A stretch of 64,000 nucleotides of DNA from Halobacterium zhouii (GTDB taxonomy: Archaea; Halobacteriota; Halobacteria; Halobacteriales; Halobacteriaceae). Under the pieces are notes generated by a model, which was not told where the DNA came from, searched no databases, and saw only the letters and a program-made list of their open reading frames with translations. Location of the stretch: NCBI RefSeq assembly GCF_021249405.1, contig NZ_CP089593.1, positions 372,001 through 436,000 on the forward strand. Reading direction: 5' to 3'. A program made the translations under genes and the position numbers. Below are positions 26,396 through 35,348 of the stretch, in pieces. The stretch's first letter is position 1. Each line of letters opens with the position of its first letter.

Positions 26396-28132
26396 TCATC
26401 GTCGCCCCGCGAGCAGCGCCGCCGCAGCGAACGCGGCGAGCGTCGTGAATAGCGATAGCGGCACGCTGCCGCCCGAAGACCCGCCGTTCATCTGGTTCGC
26501 CACCGGCGTCAGTGGCGGTTCGTCCTGGATGTCGACCGTCCGTTGCGTGGAACTGGACTGCGTACTCGTCGACGGCGCGGTCGTGTTCGGCTGTGAGTCC
26601 GCCGCCGGCCGAACAGTCGCGTTGTCCGAGACGGTCGACCCCGACCTGTTGTACGGGGCGTCCGTGCTGTTCAACGCGCCGTCGCGGTTCGCGTCCGCGA
26701 ACGCGACGGCCGTCAGATTGTACGTCTCCCCGACTGTCCCTTCGAGGGCGACCGAGACGTTCTCGTGACTGCCCGGGCCGAGATACGCCGACGCGCCGAC
26801 AGTGGTGTTGCCCACAGACCCGGGCACGGCGTCCTGCGTGACGCGCACGAACCCGCCGTGGGAGAGCACCACGCGACGGATCGTCACGGTGCCAGCGCTC
26901 GCCCGCTGGTCGTCGAACACGAGTGACGCGTTCGCCACCCCAAGCGTCACTGTCTCCTCGCTCTGCTCGCGGTGCCCGAGCACCCACAGGGGAACGGACG
27001 TCGGTCGGTCCGCCGCCGCGAAGTCGAACATCGTACCGAACGTGCCGTTCGCGGAGACTGTAGGCGTGTGCTTCCAGAGGAAGGGATTGGGCTTCCCCTG
27101 ACGCGCCCGCACGTCGAGGACGGTTGTCGGCGCGAGATTCGTCGTTCCGCTCACGCGCATCGTCGCGCCGTCCCACGGCGACAACTCGAACCCCGGGTCT
27201 GCGGTCAACTCGACGGATGGCTCGACGACCTGGACTCGCTGCGTGACGAGGTGGGTGCGCTCCTCGACGAGGTTGTTCGCCGTCGTCAACGACAACCGAA
27301 ACTCGTAGGTGTGATTCGACCCGGAATCGAGTGGCACGTCGCTGGTGTCCCACACGACCAGGAACCGGTCGTGTTTCTCCACCTGTGAGAGCACGCGCAC
27401 GTCGTCGCCCGCGGTCGACGCGTGTGACACCACGGTTATCTCCTCGCTGGAGTCGGTCGACTGGGCTTCGTTCGGTGGCGTGTCAAGCGCAACGAGTTCC
27501 GCGTCGATGCCGCCCGCTTTCTCACCGCCCTTGAGATTCTCCGGGTTGAACGCCGAGCCGAGGCCGCTCTCGTTCACCGTGAACACCGTATAGTCGCCCC
27601 GCGCCACCGTCCCGCGATTCGTCGTCCGGGCGAGCACACCGCCCGCGCCGGCCTCACCGGGGTCGATGGCGCCCGGCGCGACGCCGACGCTACCGGTCGT
27701 GTTTCGGCGTGGTAGCACTTCGAGTTGGCCGACGGCCTGCGTCGTGCCGTCGATGGTGACGCGCATCTCGTAGACGCCGGGTTCGATGGCGTGCTCGAGG
27801 CGCTGCGTGGTGAGCGTCGCGCCGCTTCCGGAGATGAACGCGCCTGCGTCGTTGTTCCCGCCCGTCTCGTACGTGTCGAGGGTTATCTTGTCCGACCCGC
27901 CGCCGCCGAGTGGAACGACCACCTCGAAGCCGGACTGCTCGCTCCCGATAGTGAGGTTCGCCCGGGCGGAGTGGCTGACGCCGATGGAGACAGCGTTCCC
28001 CCGCGTGACGGTGACCGTGCGGTCGTGGAAGGACGCGGAGTCAGCTGTTGCTCCGGCGGGGACGGCGCCTGCGAGCGCTGCGAACGCGACGAGCGCCGCG
28101 AGCAGCGCCGTTCGACTGGTCGTTCGTGACAT
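26396..28132 (-). CDS. Secreted cell-surface protein with DUF7282-like domain
   Basis: This 578-residue protein has a signal peptide (RTALLAALVAFAALAGAVPAGA), a BGTF-type surface-glycoprotein N-terminus (FHDRTVTVTRGNAVSIGVSHSARANLTIG) and beta-rich middle domains. A DUF7282-like domain follows near 400-500 (VVLSHGGFVRVTQDAVPGSVGNTTVGASAYL, FADANRDGALN). A Thr/Ser-rich stalk and a C-terminal membrane helix (PLSLFTTLAAFAAAALLAGRR) end it. It has no clear PGF archaeosortase motif. Many N-x-S/T sites suggest glycosylation. The ATG at 28132 is preferred to 28153; TATAAAA lies at 28172-28178, implying a short leader. Confidence 0.85.
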   Translation of the reverse strand: MSRTTSRTALLAALVAFAALAGAVPAGATADSASFHDRTVTVTRGNAVSIGVSHSARANLTIGSEQSGFEVVVPLGGGGSDKITLDTYETGGNNDAGAFISGSGATLTTQRLEHAIEPGVYEMRVTIDGTTQAVGQLEVLPRRNTTGSVGVAPGAIDPGEAGAGGVLARTTNRGTVARGDYTVFTVNESGLGSAFNPENLKGGEKAGGIDAELVALDTPPNEAQSTDSSEEITVVSHASTAGDDVRVLSQVEKHDRFLVVWDTSDVPLDSGSNHTYEFRLSLTTANNLVEERTHLVTQRVQVVEPSVELTADPGFELSPWDGATMRVSGTTNLAPTTVLDVRARQGKPNPFLWKHTPTVSANGTFGTMFDFAAADRPTSVPLWVLGHREQSEETVTLGVANASLVFDDQRASAGTVTIRRVVLSHGGFVRVTQDAVPGSVGNTTVGASAYLGPGSHENVSVALEGTVGETYNLTAVAFADANRDGALNSTDAPYNRSGSTVSDNATVRPAADSQPNTTAPSTSTQSSSTQRTVDIQDEPPLTPVANQMNGGSSGGSVPLSLFTTLAAFAAAALLAGRR

Positions 28133-28477
28133 GAGCGGGTGTTCGTTCACCACCTGTTTGCCGGTGCCCTGTATAAAATTGGATGGGTTGCGTCGGAATT
28201 CTAGTAACTACCCCGTCACCAGCAGTATCGCCGAGTCGTCTCGGACACTCTCCTCCACAGGCCATCTCCTTCACACCGCTGTGTGGACCGCTCTCCCTCA
28301 TGCTTCACGAAACACCGCCCTCTCGCGTCGCTCTACAACCCTCTCTCCCTCGCGTCGCTCTACGACCACTCTCCCTGCGCCGTCGTTCGCTTTCACTCGG
28401 TTTTCTATCCTCGAATACGGTTTATTCCGCGAGAACGAGCCGTGGCTACGGGGCTCTATATGCAAAATAGCGGTCGG
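28133..28477. other. 345-bp gap with a two-copy 27-bp tandem repeat
   Basis: The gap contains the surface-protein promoter (28172-28178) on its left and no supported gene. An 18-base unit TCGCGTCGCTCTACAACC (28323-28340) recurs 27 bp later (28350-28367) with one change, and both copies are followed by a CTCTCCC-type pyrimidine run. The right part ends at the Rio2 stop codon. Confidence 0.5.
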
Positions 28478-29380
28478 TCAGAACTCCATCACGGATTCGA
28501 ACGAGTCACCCGCCACCGCGTCCGCTATCGCGTCGACCTCGGGGTCGGGAACGCTCCCGGGGTACTTCCGCTGGAAGTAGTTGAGGATGTTCCCCACGTC
28601 CCGGTCCAATAACTCTCGGGCGTTCTCGTGGTCGGTCGGCGTCGCCTGCGGCCAGTCGAACAGTGTCACGCCGTCCTCGTCGACGAAGACGTTGTATTCG
28701 CTGATGTCCGCGTGCACGTAGCCCGCGTCGTAGGCCGCCGTGACCTCCCGGAGGATCAGGTCGAGGACGCCGCTCGCCTGGTCGTCCTCGAGTTGCGCCT
28801 TCGAGAGTTCTGCTCCCGTCATCTTCTCCATGACGATGGCGTGGCGGTTCTGGTCGACGGGTCGCGGGACGTTCACGTCGGGATACAGCGTCTCCAGGGC
28901 GTCGTACTCTCGTTCAGCGGCCTTCCGTGCGGTGTACAGCCAGGACGTGTGTTCCTTCTCGCTGGTGTAGTCCCGCCCCCGGTGGACCTCCCGGAAGTTC
29001 GTGTACCCCTCGCGGTGGAACTTCAGCGCCATCGGGCGGAACGACTGCACCTCGAAGACGTCGGATTCCTTCCCGACGCCCAGCGGCGCGCCGAAGCCCT
29101 CGACGGTGTCCCGCTCTGCGAAGGACTTCAACGCGAGTGCGTCGTACCCCGCGAACGTCAGGCTGATGCCCTCGTACTGGATCGTCTTCCGCTCGAGAAA
29201 TTCGAGGTCGAGCATGCGGTCGAGTCGGTAGTCGACCTCCTCCTCGGTGAGGCGGGCGAACTCCGGGAGCTTCTCCCGGTTCACCCACTCCGAGAAGCGC
29301 ATGCCGTGCTCGACGCCCGACAGCACGTGGAAGTCCTCGGGGTCGAGGTCCGCCATCTCGGCGGCGACGTTCCGAACCAT
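28478..29380 (-). CDS. rio2: RIO-type serine/threonine kinase Rio2
   Basis: This 300-residue protein is archaeal Rio2, an atypical kinase/ATPase that helps mature the small ribosomal subunit. An N-terminal winged helix (RNVAAEMADLDPEDFHVLSGVEHGM ... LTEEEVDYRLDRML) precedes the kinase domain. That domain has a glycine loop GAPLGVGKESDVFEV, the invariant Lys in MALKFHREG, catalytic loop YVHADISEYNVFVD and metal-binding LFDWPQ. The ATG at 29380 lies 28 bp from a CTTTTA TATA-like element (29405-29410). A longer frame from 29479 adds 33 residues that look non-conserved. Confidence 0.94.
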   Translation of the reverse strand: MVRNVAAEMADLDPEDFHVLSGVEHGMRFSEWVNREKLPEFARLTEEEVDYRLDRMLDLEFLERKTIQYEGISLTFAGYDALALKSFAERDTVEGFGAPLGVGKESDVFEVQSFRPMALKFHREGYTNFREVHRGRDYTSEKEHTSWLYTARKAAEREYDALETLYPDVNVPRPVDQNRHAIVMEKMTGAELSKAQLEDDQASGVLDLILREVTAAYDAGYVHADISEYNVFVDEDGVTLFDWPQATPTDHENARELLDRDVGNILNYFQRKYPGSVPDPEVDAIADAVAGDSFESVMEF

Positions 29381-29697
29381 CGCTAAAAGGTAGGCGTCGC
29401 CCGGGTAAAAGCCCCGTGGAGCGTCCGCCTCGCGCTCGTTCGACGCAGCGGTTCGCTTCGTTGCCGGCGATGCAGACACCGGAGAGGAAAACGGTGGGAA
29501 AATGGATTAAAATTAGTGGAAAATAATAGAATAAATCAATATCGGGGCTTGAGGGAGGGGATTCTATGCAGATGGGAAATATAGTGTTGCGTCGTCCCAA
29601 TATGGTCATAAACTCCATGGTGGGATACAAAATTTTCTGGTGTGGCTCGCGTCGGGAGGACGACGACTTTTTTCCAGTCCGCCGCGAACCGGCGCGT
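29381..29697. other. Divergent gap with an AT-rich core
   Basis: This gap separates Rio2 from the ligase gene on the opposite strand. The minus-strand Rio2 promoter lies at 29405-29410. Bases 29500-29660 are much richer in A and T than the surroundings (runs such as GATTAAAATTAGTGG and ATAATAGAATAAATC). The plus strand is open from an ATG at 29566 into the ligase frame, but the leading peptide does not look like family sequence. The TTTTTT run near 29668-29674 is the probable ligase promoter. Confidence 0.45.
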
Positions 29698-30498
29698 ATG
29701 GCACTCGCGGACCGGAACTGGCGGCTGATTCGGGAGGAGGCCCGCGACGGGCCGATGCAGATGGCGCTGGAGGAAATCGCCGCACAGACCGCTGCAGACG
29801 GCGGTCCGCGTACAGTTCGCGTCTACCAGTGGACTCCCTCGACGCTCTCGATGGGGTACGGGCAGGATTCCGAGAGCGTCGACTGGCAGTTCTGCGAACG
29901 CGAGGGCGTCGACGTCACCCGCCGGCAGACCGGCGGGGGTGGCATCTACCACGACGAGACCGGCGACATCTCCTACAGCATCGTCGCGCCCGCCGAGGAG
30001 CTACCGGGTGACCTGATGGAGTGTTACGACCAGCTGTGTGAGCCGATCCTCGACGCGTTCCACGCGATGGGCGTCGACGCCGAGTTCGTCCCCGAGGAGT
30101 ATCCGGCGCTCCACGACCCCGCTTGCTACCTGCGCGCGCTCCACCCCGCCCACGACATCACCGCGAACGGGCGGAAGATAAGCGGGAACGCCCAGTACCG
30201 TACGCGGGATGCGGTCATCCAGCACGGGTCGCTGTCGTACTCGCTGGCGGTGGACAACCACCTCGGCGTGTTCGCCGACCCGGGCGTGGACGAATCGACG
30301 TTCAGGGAGCGCGTGACGAGCATCCGCGAGGAGTCCGGGGTTCCGCGCAGTGACACGGTCGAGGCACTGGAGGACGCGCTCGCCGACTGGTGTGGGGCCG
30401 AGGAGGGGTCGTGGACCGACGAGGAACTCACGGCGGCGCGGGAACTCGCCGCGGAGAAGTACGCGACCGACGCGTGGGTCCGAGAGCGGACGGCCTGA
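29698..30498 (+). CDS. Lipoate/biotin protein ligase A/B family protein
   Basis: This 266-residue protein matches the lipoyl/biotinyl ligase fold: WRLIREEARDGPMQMALEEIAA, VRVYQWTPSTLSMGYGQ, and the lipoyl-AMP loop VDVTRRQTGGGGIYHDETGDISYSIV. Later it has NGRKISGNAQYRTRDAVIQHGSL, containing the catalytic-site lysine of the family. It would attach or transfer lipoate or octanoate to 2-oxoacid dehydrogenase or glycine-cleavage proteins, although no such genes are in this window. The ATG at 29698 follows a T-rich box by about 27 bp. Confidence 0.88.
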   Translation: MALADRNWRLIREEARDGPMQMALEEIAAQTAADGGPRTVRVYQWTPSTLSMGYGQDSESVDWQFCEREGVDVTRRQTGGGGIYHDETGDISYSIVAPAEELPGDLMECYDQLCEPILDAFHAMGVDAEFVPEEYPALHDPACYLRALHPAHDITANGRKISGNAQYRTRDAVIQHGSLSYSLAVDNHLGVFADPGVDESTFRERVTSIREESGVPRSDTVEALEDALADWCGAEEGSWTDEELTAARELAAEKYATDAWVRERTA

Positions 30499-30507
30499 CG
30501 CTAGTGG

Positions 30508-31035
30508 CTAGTTGAAGCCGAACGTCTCCCGCTTGTCGCCGACCAGTCCCTCGATTTTCGACCGGACGTCCCCCAGCGGCGGTTGGTCGCGCGTCGGGTC
30601 GACGAGGCTCTCGCCGAGCCATCGGTAGCGAATCGTGCCGTCGGTGTCCACGAGGAATACGGAGCGACGCGCTCGTTCGAACAGTTTGAACGCCCGGTAG
30701 GTGACGCCGAAGGCGTCCGCGAGCGCGAGGTCGGTGTCCGCGTACAGCGGGAATTCCAGGTCGAGGTAGTCGATGAACTTGCGGTGCGTGGCGACGCGGG
30801 AACTGCTCGCGCCGACGACCTGCACGCGGTCGTCCGAGGTGAACCAGCCGTAATCCCGAAACGAACACCACTCCTTCACGCAGTCCGGACTGAAGTCGTT
30901 CGTGTAGAATGCCAGCACCAGCGGTCGGTCGGCCCAGAGGTCCGCGAGCGACACGTCCCCGGCGGTGCCGTCCGGTTGCACGAGCGTCGCTTCGAGTTCG
31001 GGCGCTGTGTCCCCGACTTCGAGCTCGGCAGTCAT
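30508..31035 (-). CDS. Peroxiredoxin / AhpC-TSA family redoxin
   Basis: This 175-residue protein has a thioredoxin-fold peroxidase core: ELEVGDTAPELEATLVQPDG, LADLWADRPLVLAFYTNDFSPDCVKEWCSFRDYGWF, VVGASSSRVATHRKFIDYLDLEFPLYADTDLALADAFGV and SVFLVDTDGTIRYRWLGE. The likely peroxidatic cysteine is in DFSPDC, with a second Cys five residues on, as in BCP/PrxQ-type enzymes. It would reduce peroxides in the cytosol. I use the ATG at 31035; an in-frame ATG at 31062 adds MPVKYNNSV. The end faces the ligase gene with a 9-bp gap. Confidence 0.88.
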   Translation of the reverse strand: MTAELEVGDTAPELEATLVQPDGTAGDVSLADLWADRPLVLAFYTNDFSPDCVKEWCSFRDYGWFTSDDRVQVVGASSSRVATHRKFIDYLDLEFPLYADTDLALADAFGVTYRAFKLFERARRSVFLVDTDGTIRYRWLGESLVDPTRDQPPLGDVRSKIEGLVGDKRETFGFN

Positions 31036-31119
31036 GACCGAGTTGTTGTACTTCACTGGCATAACTGTTCTCACGCCGGCGTTCGAAGCCCCTTTGTCCC
31101 CTCCCGGTAACCGTCGTGT

Positions 31120-31956
31120 ATGCGAGTAGGCGCACACGTCTCTATCGCGGGCGGCGTCGACAACGCCGTTGGGAACGAACTGGACGTCGGCGGGAACTGC
31201 GGGCAGATATTCACGCACTCCCCGCAGGTCTGGCAGGACCCGAACATCGACGACGACGAGGCCGAAGCGTTCCGGGATGATACGAGTGAATCGCTGGACG
31301 GCCCGTGGGTGATTCACTCCTCGTACCTCGTGAACCTCTGTACGCCGAAAGACGACCTCCGCGAGAAGTCCGTAGACAGCATGCAGAAGGAGGTCGAGGC
31401 TGCCGAGAAACTCGACATCCCGTACGTGAACGTCCACCTCGGCGCACACACCGGCGCGGGCGTCGAGCAGGGACTCGACAACGCCGTGAGCGCGCTCGAC
31501 GAACTCGAGATTCCGGATAGCGTCACCGTGCTCGTGGAGAGCGACGCCGGCTCCGGCACGAAACTCGGCGGCGACATCGACCACCTGGCGTACGTCCTCG
31601 AGGAGTCCGAACAGGACCTCGAGATCTGTCTGGACACCGCCCACGCGTTCGCCGCGGGCTACGACCTCTCGACCCCGCAGGGCGTCGCGGACACGCTCGC
31701 GGAACTCGACGACGCCGTCGGGTTCGAGAACCTCGCGTGCGTCCACCTGAACGACTCGAAACACGAGTGTGGGACCAACAAGGACGAGCACGCGCACATC
31801 GGGGAGGGCCACATCGGTGAGGACGGCATGCACGCGTTCGTCAACCACGAGGATGTCGTGGAGTACGACGTGCCGCTGGTGCTGGAGACGCCCCACGAGG
31901 ATGGACGCGGCTTCGAGTGGAACATCCAGAAGGTGCGGGAGTTGCGTGACGCGTAG
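31120..31956 (+). CDS. nfo: Endonuclease IV
   Basis: This 278-residue protein is deoxyribonuclease IV, a zinc-dependent AP endonuclease of base-excision repair. Metal-ligand motifs are visible in order: [86 protein letters not shown] and VLETPH. The stop codon lies inside a hairpin (31945-31963) that begins the tandem hairpin array downstream. It is divergent from the peroxiredoxin gene. Confidence 0.96.
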   Translation: MRVGAHVSIAGGVDNAVGNELDVGGNCGQIFTHSPQVWQDPNIDDDEAEAFRDDTSESLDGPWVIHSSYLVNLCTPKDDLREKSVDSMQKEVEAAEKLDIPYVNVHLGAHTGAGVEQGLDNAVSALDELEIPDSVTVLVESDAGSGTKLGGDIDHLAYVLEESEQDLEICLDTAHAFAAGYDLSTPQGVADTLAELDDAVGFENLACVHLNDSKHECGTNKDEHAHIGEGHIGEDGMHAFVNHEDVVEYDVPLVLETPHEDGRGFEWNIQKVRELRDA

Positions 31957-32113
31957 CGTCACGTTGTGGTGAGCGACGACCAGTGGAAGCCGTGAACAGC
32001 GAGATTCGTAGAATCTCGGGGACGCGAACGACGACCGGAGAGAGCCGTGAGTTGCGTGGCGCGTACGCGCCGCGAAACGCGAGCGACGAAGTCGTGTGAG
32101 CCGCGAACTGCGC
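31945..32113 (+). repeat. Tandem array of hairpins with a 55-bp period
   Basis: Three units repeat. Conserved linkers of about 26 bp begin with GARCGACGA at 31971, 32026 and 32081, exactly 55 bp apart, and end with AGCCGTGA or AGCCGCGA. Each linker is preceded by a hairpin: CGTGACGC/GCGTCACG (31945-31963, loop GTA), CGAGATTC/GAATCTCG (32000-32018, loop GTA) and GGCGCG/CGCGCC (32058-32071). Stems differ in sequence but keep pairing, which points to a structural constraint. The first hairpin contains the nfo stop codon. Confidence 0.7.
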
Positions 32114-32483
32114 GGCGAGTGTGCCCAATGAGCAGCCGTTGCTACGCGACGCTCGGGAGTCGTGTAGCCTGGTGACACAAACGGTCGTTTGACTTTCACG
32201 CGGAGTCAAGTGCCCGGCGGACAGTACTCACGTACGCCCACTCCGATTCCCCCGCTCCGCATCGTCCCGACCCCAACGGAGTACGGGGTGGGTGTTCGCG
32301 GCTCCCCACCGCGATTTCGTTTTTCGCGCACGCCTGCCGGTGTTCCGCCTACGAGCCGTAGAGCCGTAGTGTTCTTCGTCGTGGTCTCCCCGACGACCAC
32401 ATCGGAACCAGTGGCCGCGCCGCCGTCCGGCGGCGTCCCGGTGTTCCGACCCGTTTTTCCGGTTCGCCTCCCGCTAGTGGCGT
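32114..32483. other. 370-bp gap without a supported gene
   Basis: Between the hairpin array and the methyltransferase gene I see no convincing coding sequence, RNA gene or further copy of the repeats. A 64-codon minus-strand frame (32206-32400) looks non-coding. A stop-rich GC palindrome CCGCCGTCCGGCGG is near 32422. Confidence 0.5.
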
Positions 32484-33275
32484 ATGCGTCGCTTCACCGC
32501 GGACTACCTCGAAGAGACGCGCCGCGGCATGTGGGCGGACCGCAGCGCGCTCGCGTCCCTCCAGTTGCCCTCGCTGGAGCGGGTACTCGACGTCGGCTGT
32601 GGCACGGGCGAACTCACGCGCGTGCTCTGCGAGGAGACGCCCGGAGAAGTGGTCGCCGTGGACGCGGACCCCGCGCTGCTCGCGCACGTCGACGCCCACG
32701 AGCGAGTGCTCGGTGACGCCACCCGCCTCCCGGTTCGCGACGACGCGTTCGACCTGGTTGTCTGCCAGGCGCTCCTCATCAACCTCCCCGACCCCGGCGC
32801 CGCGGTCGGTGAGTTCGCCCGCGTCTCCTCGGACCTCGTTGCCGTCGTCGAACCGGACAACGCCGCGGTGAGCGTGGAGTCTTCCGTCGACGCCGAACCA
32901 CGCCTCGCGCGTCGCGCACGCGAGGCGTACATCGCCGGCGTGGAGACGGACGTGACACTCGGCGCGGCCGCTGCCGACCTGCTCGCGGACGCCGGATTCG
33001 AGGACGTCACAACCACCCGCCACGACCACGTCCGGATCGTGGAGTCGCCGTACGACGAGCGCGACCTGGAGGCGGCGGCGCGGAAGGCGACGGCCGACAG
33101 ACTCGGCGACCAGCGCGCGACGATGCTCGCCGGCGACCTCGACTCCGGGGAGTACGACGAACTCCGCGCTGACTGGCGCGAGATGGGGCGGACCGCCGTC
33201 GAGCAGATGCGCGAGGGCGACTACGAACGCCGGGAGACCACGCCCTTTTTCGTGACGGTCGGGCGCGCGCCGTGA
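32484..33275 (+). CDS. SAM-dependent class I methyltransferase
   Basis: This 263-residue protein has the class I methyltransferase core: motif I LERVLDVGCGTGELTRVL, motif II EVVAVDADPALLAHV, acidic GDATRLPVRDDAFDLVVCQALLINLPDPGAAV, then VVEPDN. The C-terminal third is an alpha/beta extension with RDLEAAARKATADRL and MREGDYERRETTPFFVTVG. The substrate is not predictable from sequence. It stands alone on the plus strand, 78 bp before the next start. Confidence 0.88.
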   Translation: MRRFTADYLEETRRGMWADRSALASLQLPSLERVLDVGCGTGELTRVLCEETPGEVVAVDADPALLAHVDAHERVLGDATRLPVRDDAFDLVVCQALLINLPDPGAAVGEFARVSSDLVAVVEPDNAAVSVESSVDAEPRLARRAREAYIAGVETDVTLGAAAADLLADAGFEDVTTTRHDHVRIVESPYDERDLEAAARKATADRLGDQRATMLAGDLDSGEYDELRADWREMGRTAVEQMREGDYERRETTPFFVTVGRAP

Positions 33276-33353
33276 CGGGGCCACACAACCCGTGAGTCGA
33301 CGCCGACGGCTCTGACGGGAAGGCATATGGGGGACCCGGGCGGAGTTCTCGTC

Positions 33354-34208
33354 ATGACCGACGCCGACACGGCCGCGGCGTTCGACGCGCTCGGCGACGA
33401 GACCCGCGTCGCCATCCTCCAGGCACTCGTCGAACACCGCCGGGAGAACCCCCAGAGCCCCGCCCTCTCGTTCTCCGCGCTCCGGAAGCACGTCGGCGCG
33501 AGCGACTCCGGGCGCTTCAACTACCACCTCGGGAAGCTCCGCGACCGGTTCGTGGAGAAGTCCGAGGACGGCTACGCGTTGACGTTCGCCGGCGAGCAGA
33601 TGGCGACGGCGGTGCTCTCGGGCGCCGTCGCGGACGACGCGGAACTCGGGCCGGAACCCCTCGAGGACGACTGTTCGTTCTGTGGGGCCGCCCTGCACGC
33701 GTCCTACGAGGACGGGTACATCAGCGTCGAGTGCGAGGCCGACCACGGGATCTTGCAGATCCCCGCAGCGCCGACGCTGGTCCGGGACCGCGACATCGAG
33801 ACGGTGCTCGCGGTCGCCGTCCAGAACGCCTACGACGACATCGCGCTGGCGAAACGCGGCGTTTGCGGGTCGTGTTACGGGCACATGGAATCGACGCTGC
33901 GGGAGCGCGAGTACGAGGGACGGACAGTGTACGGGTTCGAGGCGGTCTGCTCGCGCTGCGGCGAGCGGTACTCCTCGACGGTCGCGCTCACGCTGTTCGA
34001 CCACCCCGAGTTCGTTGCTTTTCTGGCGGCCCACGACCGCGATCTGGACGAGCAGTACCCCTGGCAGTTCGATTTCGTCTCACCGCAGTTCAGCCCGGAC
34101 GTGCTCTCAGAGGACCCGTTTCGGGTGCGGGTGACCGTGGAACTGGACGGCGACGAGTTCGTGGCCATCGTAGACGACTCCGCCCACGTAATCGAGACCG
34201 AATCGTAG
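33354..34208 (+). CDS. Winged-helix regulator with zinc-binding C-terminal region
   Basis: This 284-residue protein starts with an ArsR-like winged helix (AFDALGDETRVAILQALVEHRRE, SFSALRKHVGASDSGRFNYHLGKLRDRFVEKSEDGYALT). It then has paired cysteines in DDCSFCGAAL and, later, GVCGSCYGHM and AVCSRCGERY, suggesting one or two zinc sites. A C-terminal beta domain follows. This layout matches a common haloarchaeal transcription-factor type. The ATG at 33354 is preferred over 33327 because GCATATG at 33323-33329 is 27 bp upstream, as expected for a leaderless promoter. Confidence 0.82.
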   Translation: MTDADTAAAFDALGDETRVAILQALVEHRRENPQSPALSFSALRKHVGASDSGRFNYHLGKLRDRFVEKSEDGYALTFAGEQMATAVLSGAVADDAELGPEPLEDDCSFCGAALHASYEDGYISVECEADHGILQIPAAPTLVRDRDIETVLAVAVQNAYDDIALAKRGVCGSCYGHMESTLREREYEGRTVYGFEAVCSRCGERYSSTVALTLFDHPEFVAFLAAHDRDLDEQYPWQFDFVSPQFSPDVLSEDPFRVRVTVELDGDEFVAIVDDSAHVIETES

Positions 34209-34238
34209 AGAGAACGAACCGCAGAAGGACTACCGTTC

Positions 34239-35180
34239 TCAGTTCTTCGCGCTGACGTAACCCGCGCCAGCGCCCGTGAGTCCGGTGCCGACGAGCAGGC
34301 CGACGAGCAGACCAAACGGGAAGTCGCCGGCGGGCATTCCGCCGGGTTCGACGACGAGAATGGCAACGTAGGCCACGACGACCAGGATGGCGGCACCGAG
34401 CGCGCTGCCGACGCCGCTGCCGACGGCGGCCTCCACCTCGTCCTCGACGTCGTCGCGCGAGACGAGCGTACCGACGAGCAGGCCGACGACGGGCGCGAGC
34501 AGGAGACCGATTCCGAGCATCATCGAGACGTTCGCGCCGGCGAGCAGGCCGGAACTACTGCCGGCGTCCGCGCCGGGGCCGAGTGCGTCCGTGAGGAACA
34601 CGCTGACGGCGTAGCCCACACCGAACGCGAGGAAGATGCCAACACCGAACGTGACCGGGCGGCCGAGCGAGTGGTCCGCGATCGAGCCCGAAACACCTGC
34701 GTCGGAACGCGTGACGGCGGCGGCCGCAGCGCTGGTGAGGCCGACGCCGACCGTGTATCCGGTGAGCGGGCCGATGACGTTGCCGCCGACCCCAGCGCTC
34801 TGTGTCTGCAGGCTGCTGGCGACGACGAGCGTGACGAAGAACATGACGACGAAGCCGAGTGCACTCCCGACACCGGCGTCGCGTACGGCGTTGGGGTTGT
34901 CGCTACGTCCGGATAGAACGCCGACGAACAGCGCGAGCAGCGGTGACAGTAGCACCGCGAACGCGAGTCCGGAACCGGTCAAGATGTCGGAGCCAGCACC
35001 GATGCCGCCGCTCTGTCCGGTGAACTGCCCGACGAAGAACAGCGTGAACACGAAGCCGACGCCGAGCACGAGGAACGAACCGACGGCGGTTCCGAGGCCC
35101 TCGAACTGATAGCCGTCGTCGACTCTGTGTTCTGTTTGCTCCTCCTCTACGTCGTCTGGGTTAGTGGTGTCGTATGACAT
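34239..35180 (-). CDS. Multi-pass membrane protein, unknown function
   Basis: I do not recognise a family. The 313-residue protein has a charged acidic head (about 30 residues) and roughly eight glycine-rich hydrophobic segments that alternate with short loops, for example FLVLGVGFVFTLFFVGQFTG, GFVVMFFVTLVVASSLQ, FGVGIFLAFGVGYAVSVFLT and ILVVVAYVAILVVEPGG. Two halves look similar in layout, with paired SGxGSALG segments. Nothing identifies a substrate. A TATA-like element CTATAT (35208-35213) lies about 30 bp before the ATG at 35180. Confidence 0.75.
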   Translation of the reverse strand: MSYDTTNPDDVEEEQTEHRVDDGYQFEGLGTAVGSFLVLGVGFVFTLFFVGQFTGQSGGIGAGSDILTGSGLAFAVLLSPLLALFVGVLSGRSDNPNAVRDAGVGSALGFVVMFFVTLVVASSLQTQSAGVGGNVIGPLTGYTVGVGLTSAAAAAVTRSDAGVSGSIADHSLGRPVTFGVGIFLAFGVGYAVSVFLTDALGPGADAGSSSGLLAGANVSMMLGIGLLLAPVVGLLVGTLVSRDDVEDEVEAAVGSGVGSALGAAILVVVAYVAILVVEPGGMPAGDFPFGLLVGLLVGTGLTGAGAGYVSAKN

Positions 35181-35295
35181 GGACGGGTGACAGATTCTAT
35201 CGAGATGATATAGTTGTTCGGATGATATCTCGTAACGACGTGGTAGACGAGGGTTCTCCCGCCCTGTGGCGTCGAACTGGCGTATCCGATACGAA

Positions 35296-35324
35296 ACAGA
35301 ACGGTCGTTCTGTGAGGATTTATC
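35296..35324 (+). promoter_or_regulatory. Palindrome and TATA box before the M29 aminopeptidase
   Basis: ACAGAACG-GT-CGTTCTGT (35296-35313) is a perfect 8+8 inverted repeat. It ends 5 bp before a TATA-like TTTATC (35319-35324), which lies 28 bp from the ATG at 35349. A dyad in this position can bind a dimeric activator or act as a modified BRE. No bound factor is known. Confidence 0.55.
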
Positions 35325-35348
35325 CCCGCCAAGTCCCGTGTACGCGGT

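Noticed and set aside
29566..29697. A 44-residue upstream extension of the ligase frame starting at 29566.
   Set aside because: The peptide does not resemble family N-termini, and the ATG at 29698 has a T-rich promoter element at the right distance.
32206..32400. A 64-codon minus-strand frame in the gap before the methyltransferase.
   Set aside because: No promoter at leaderless spacing, no recognisable domain, and Gly/Thr/Arg-rich sequence typical of chance frames in GC-rich DNA.
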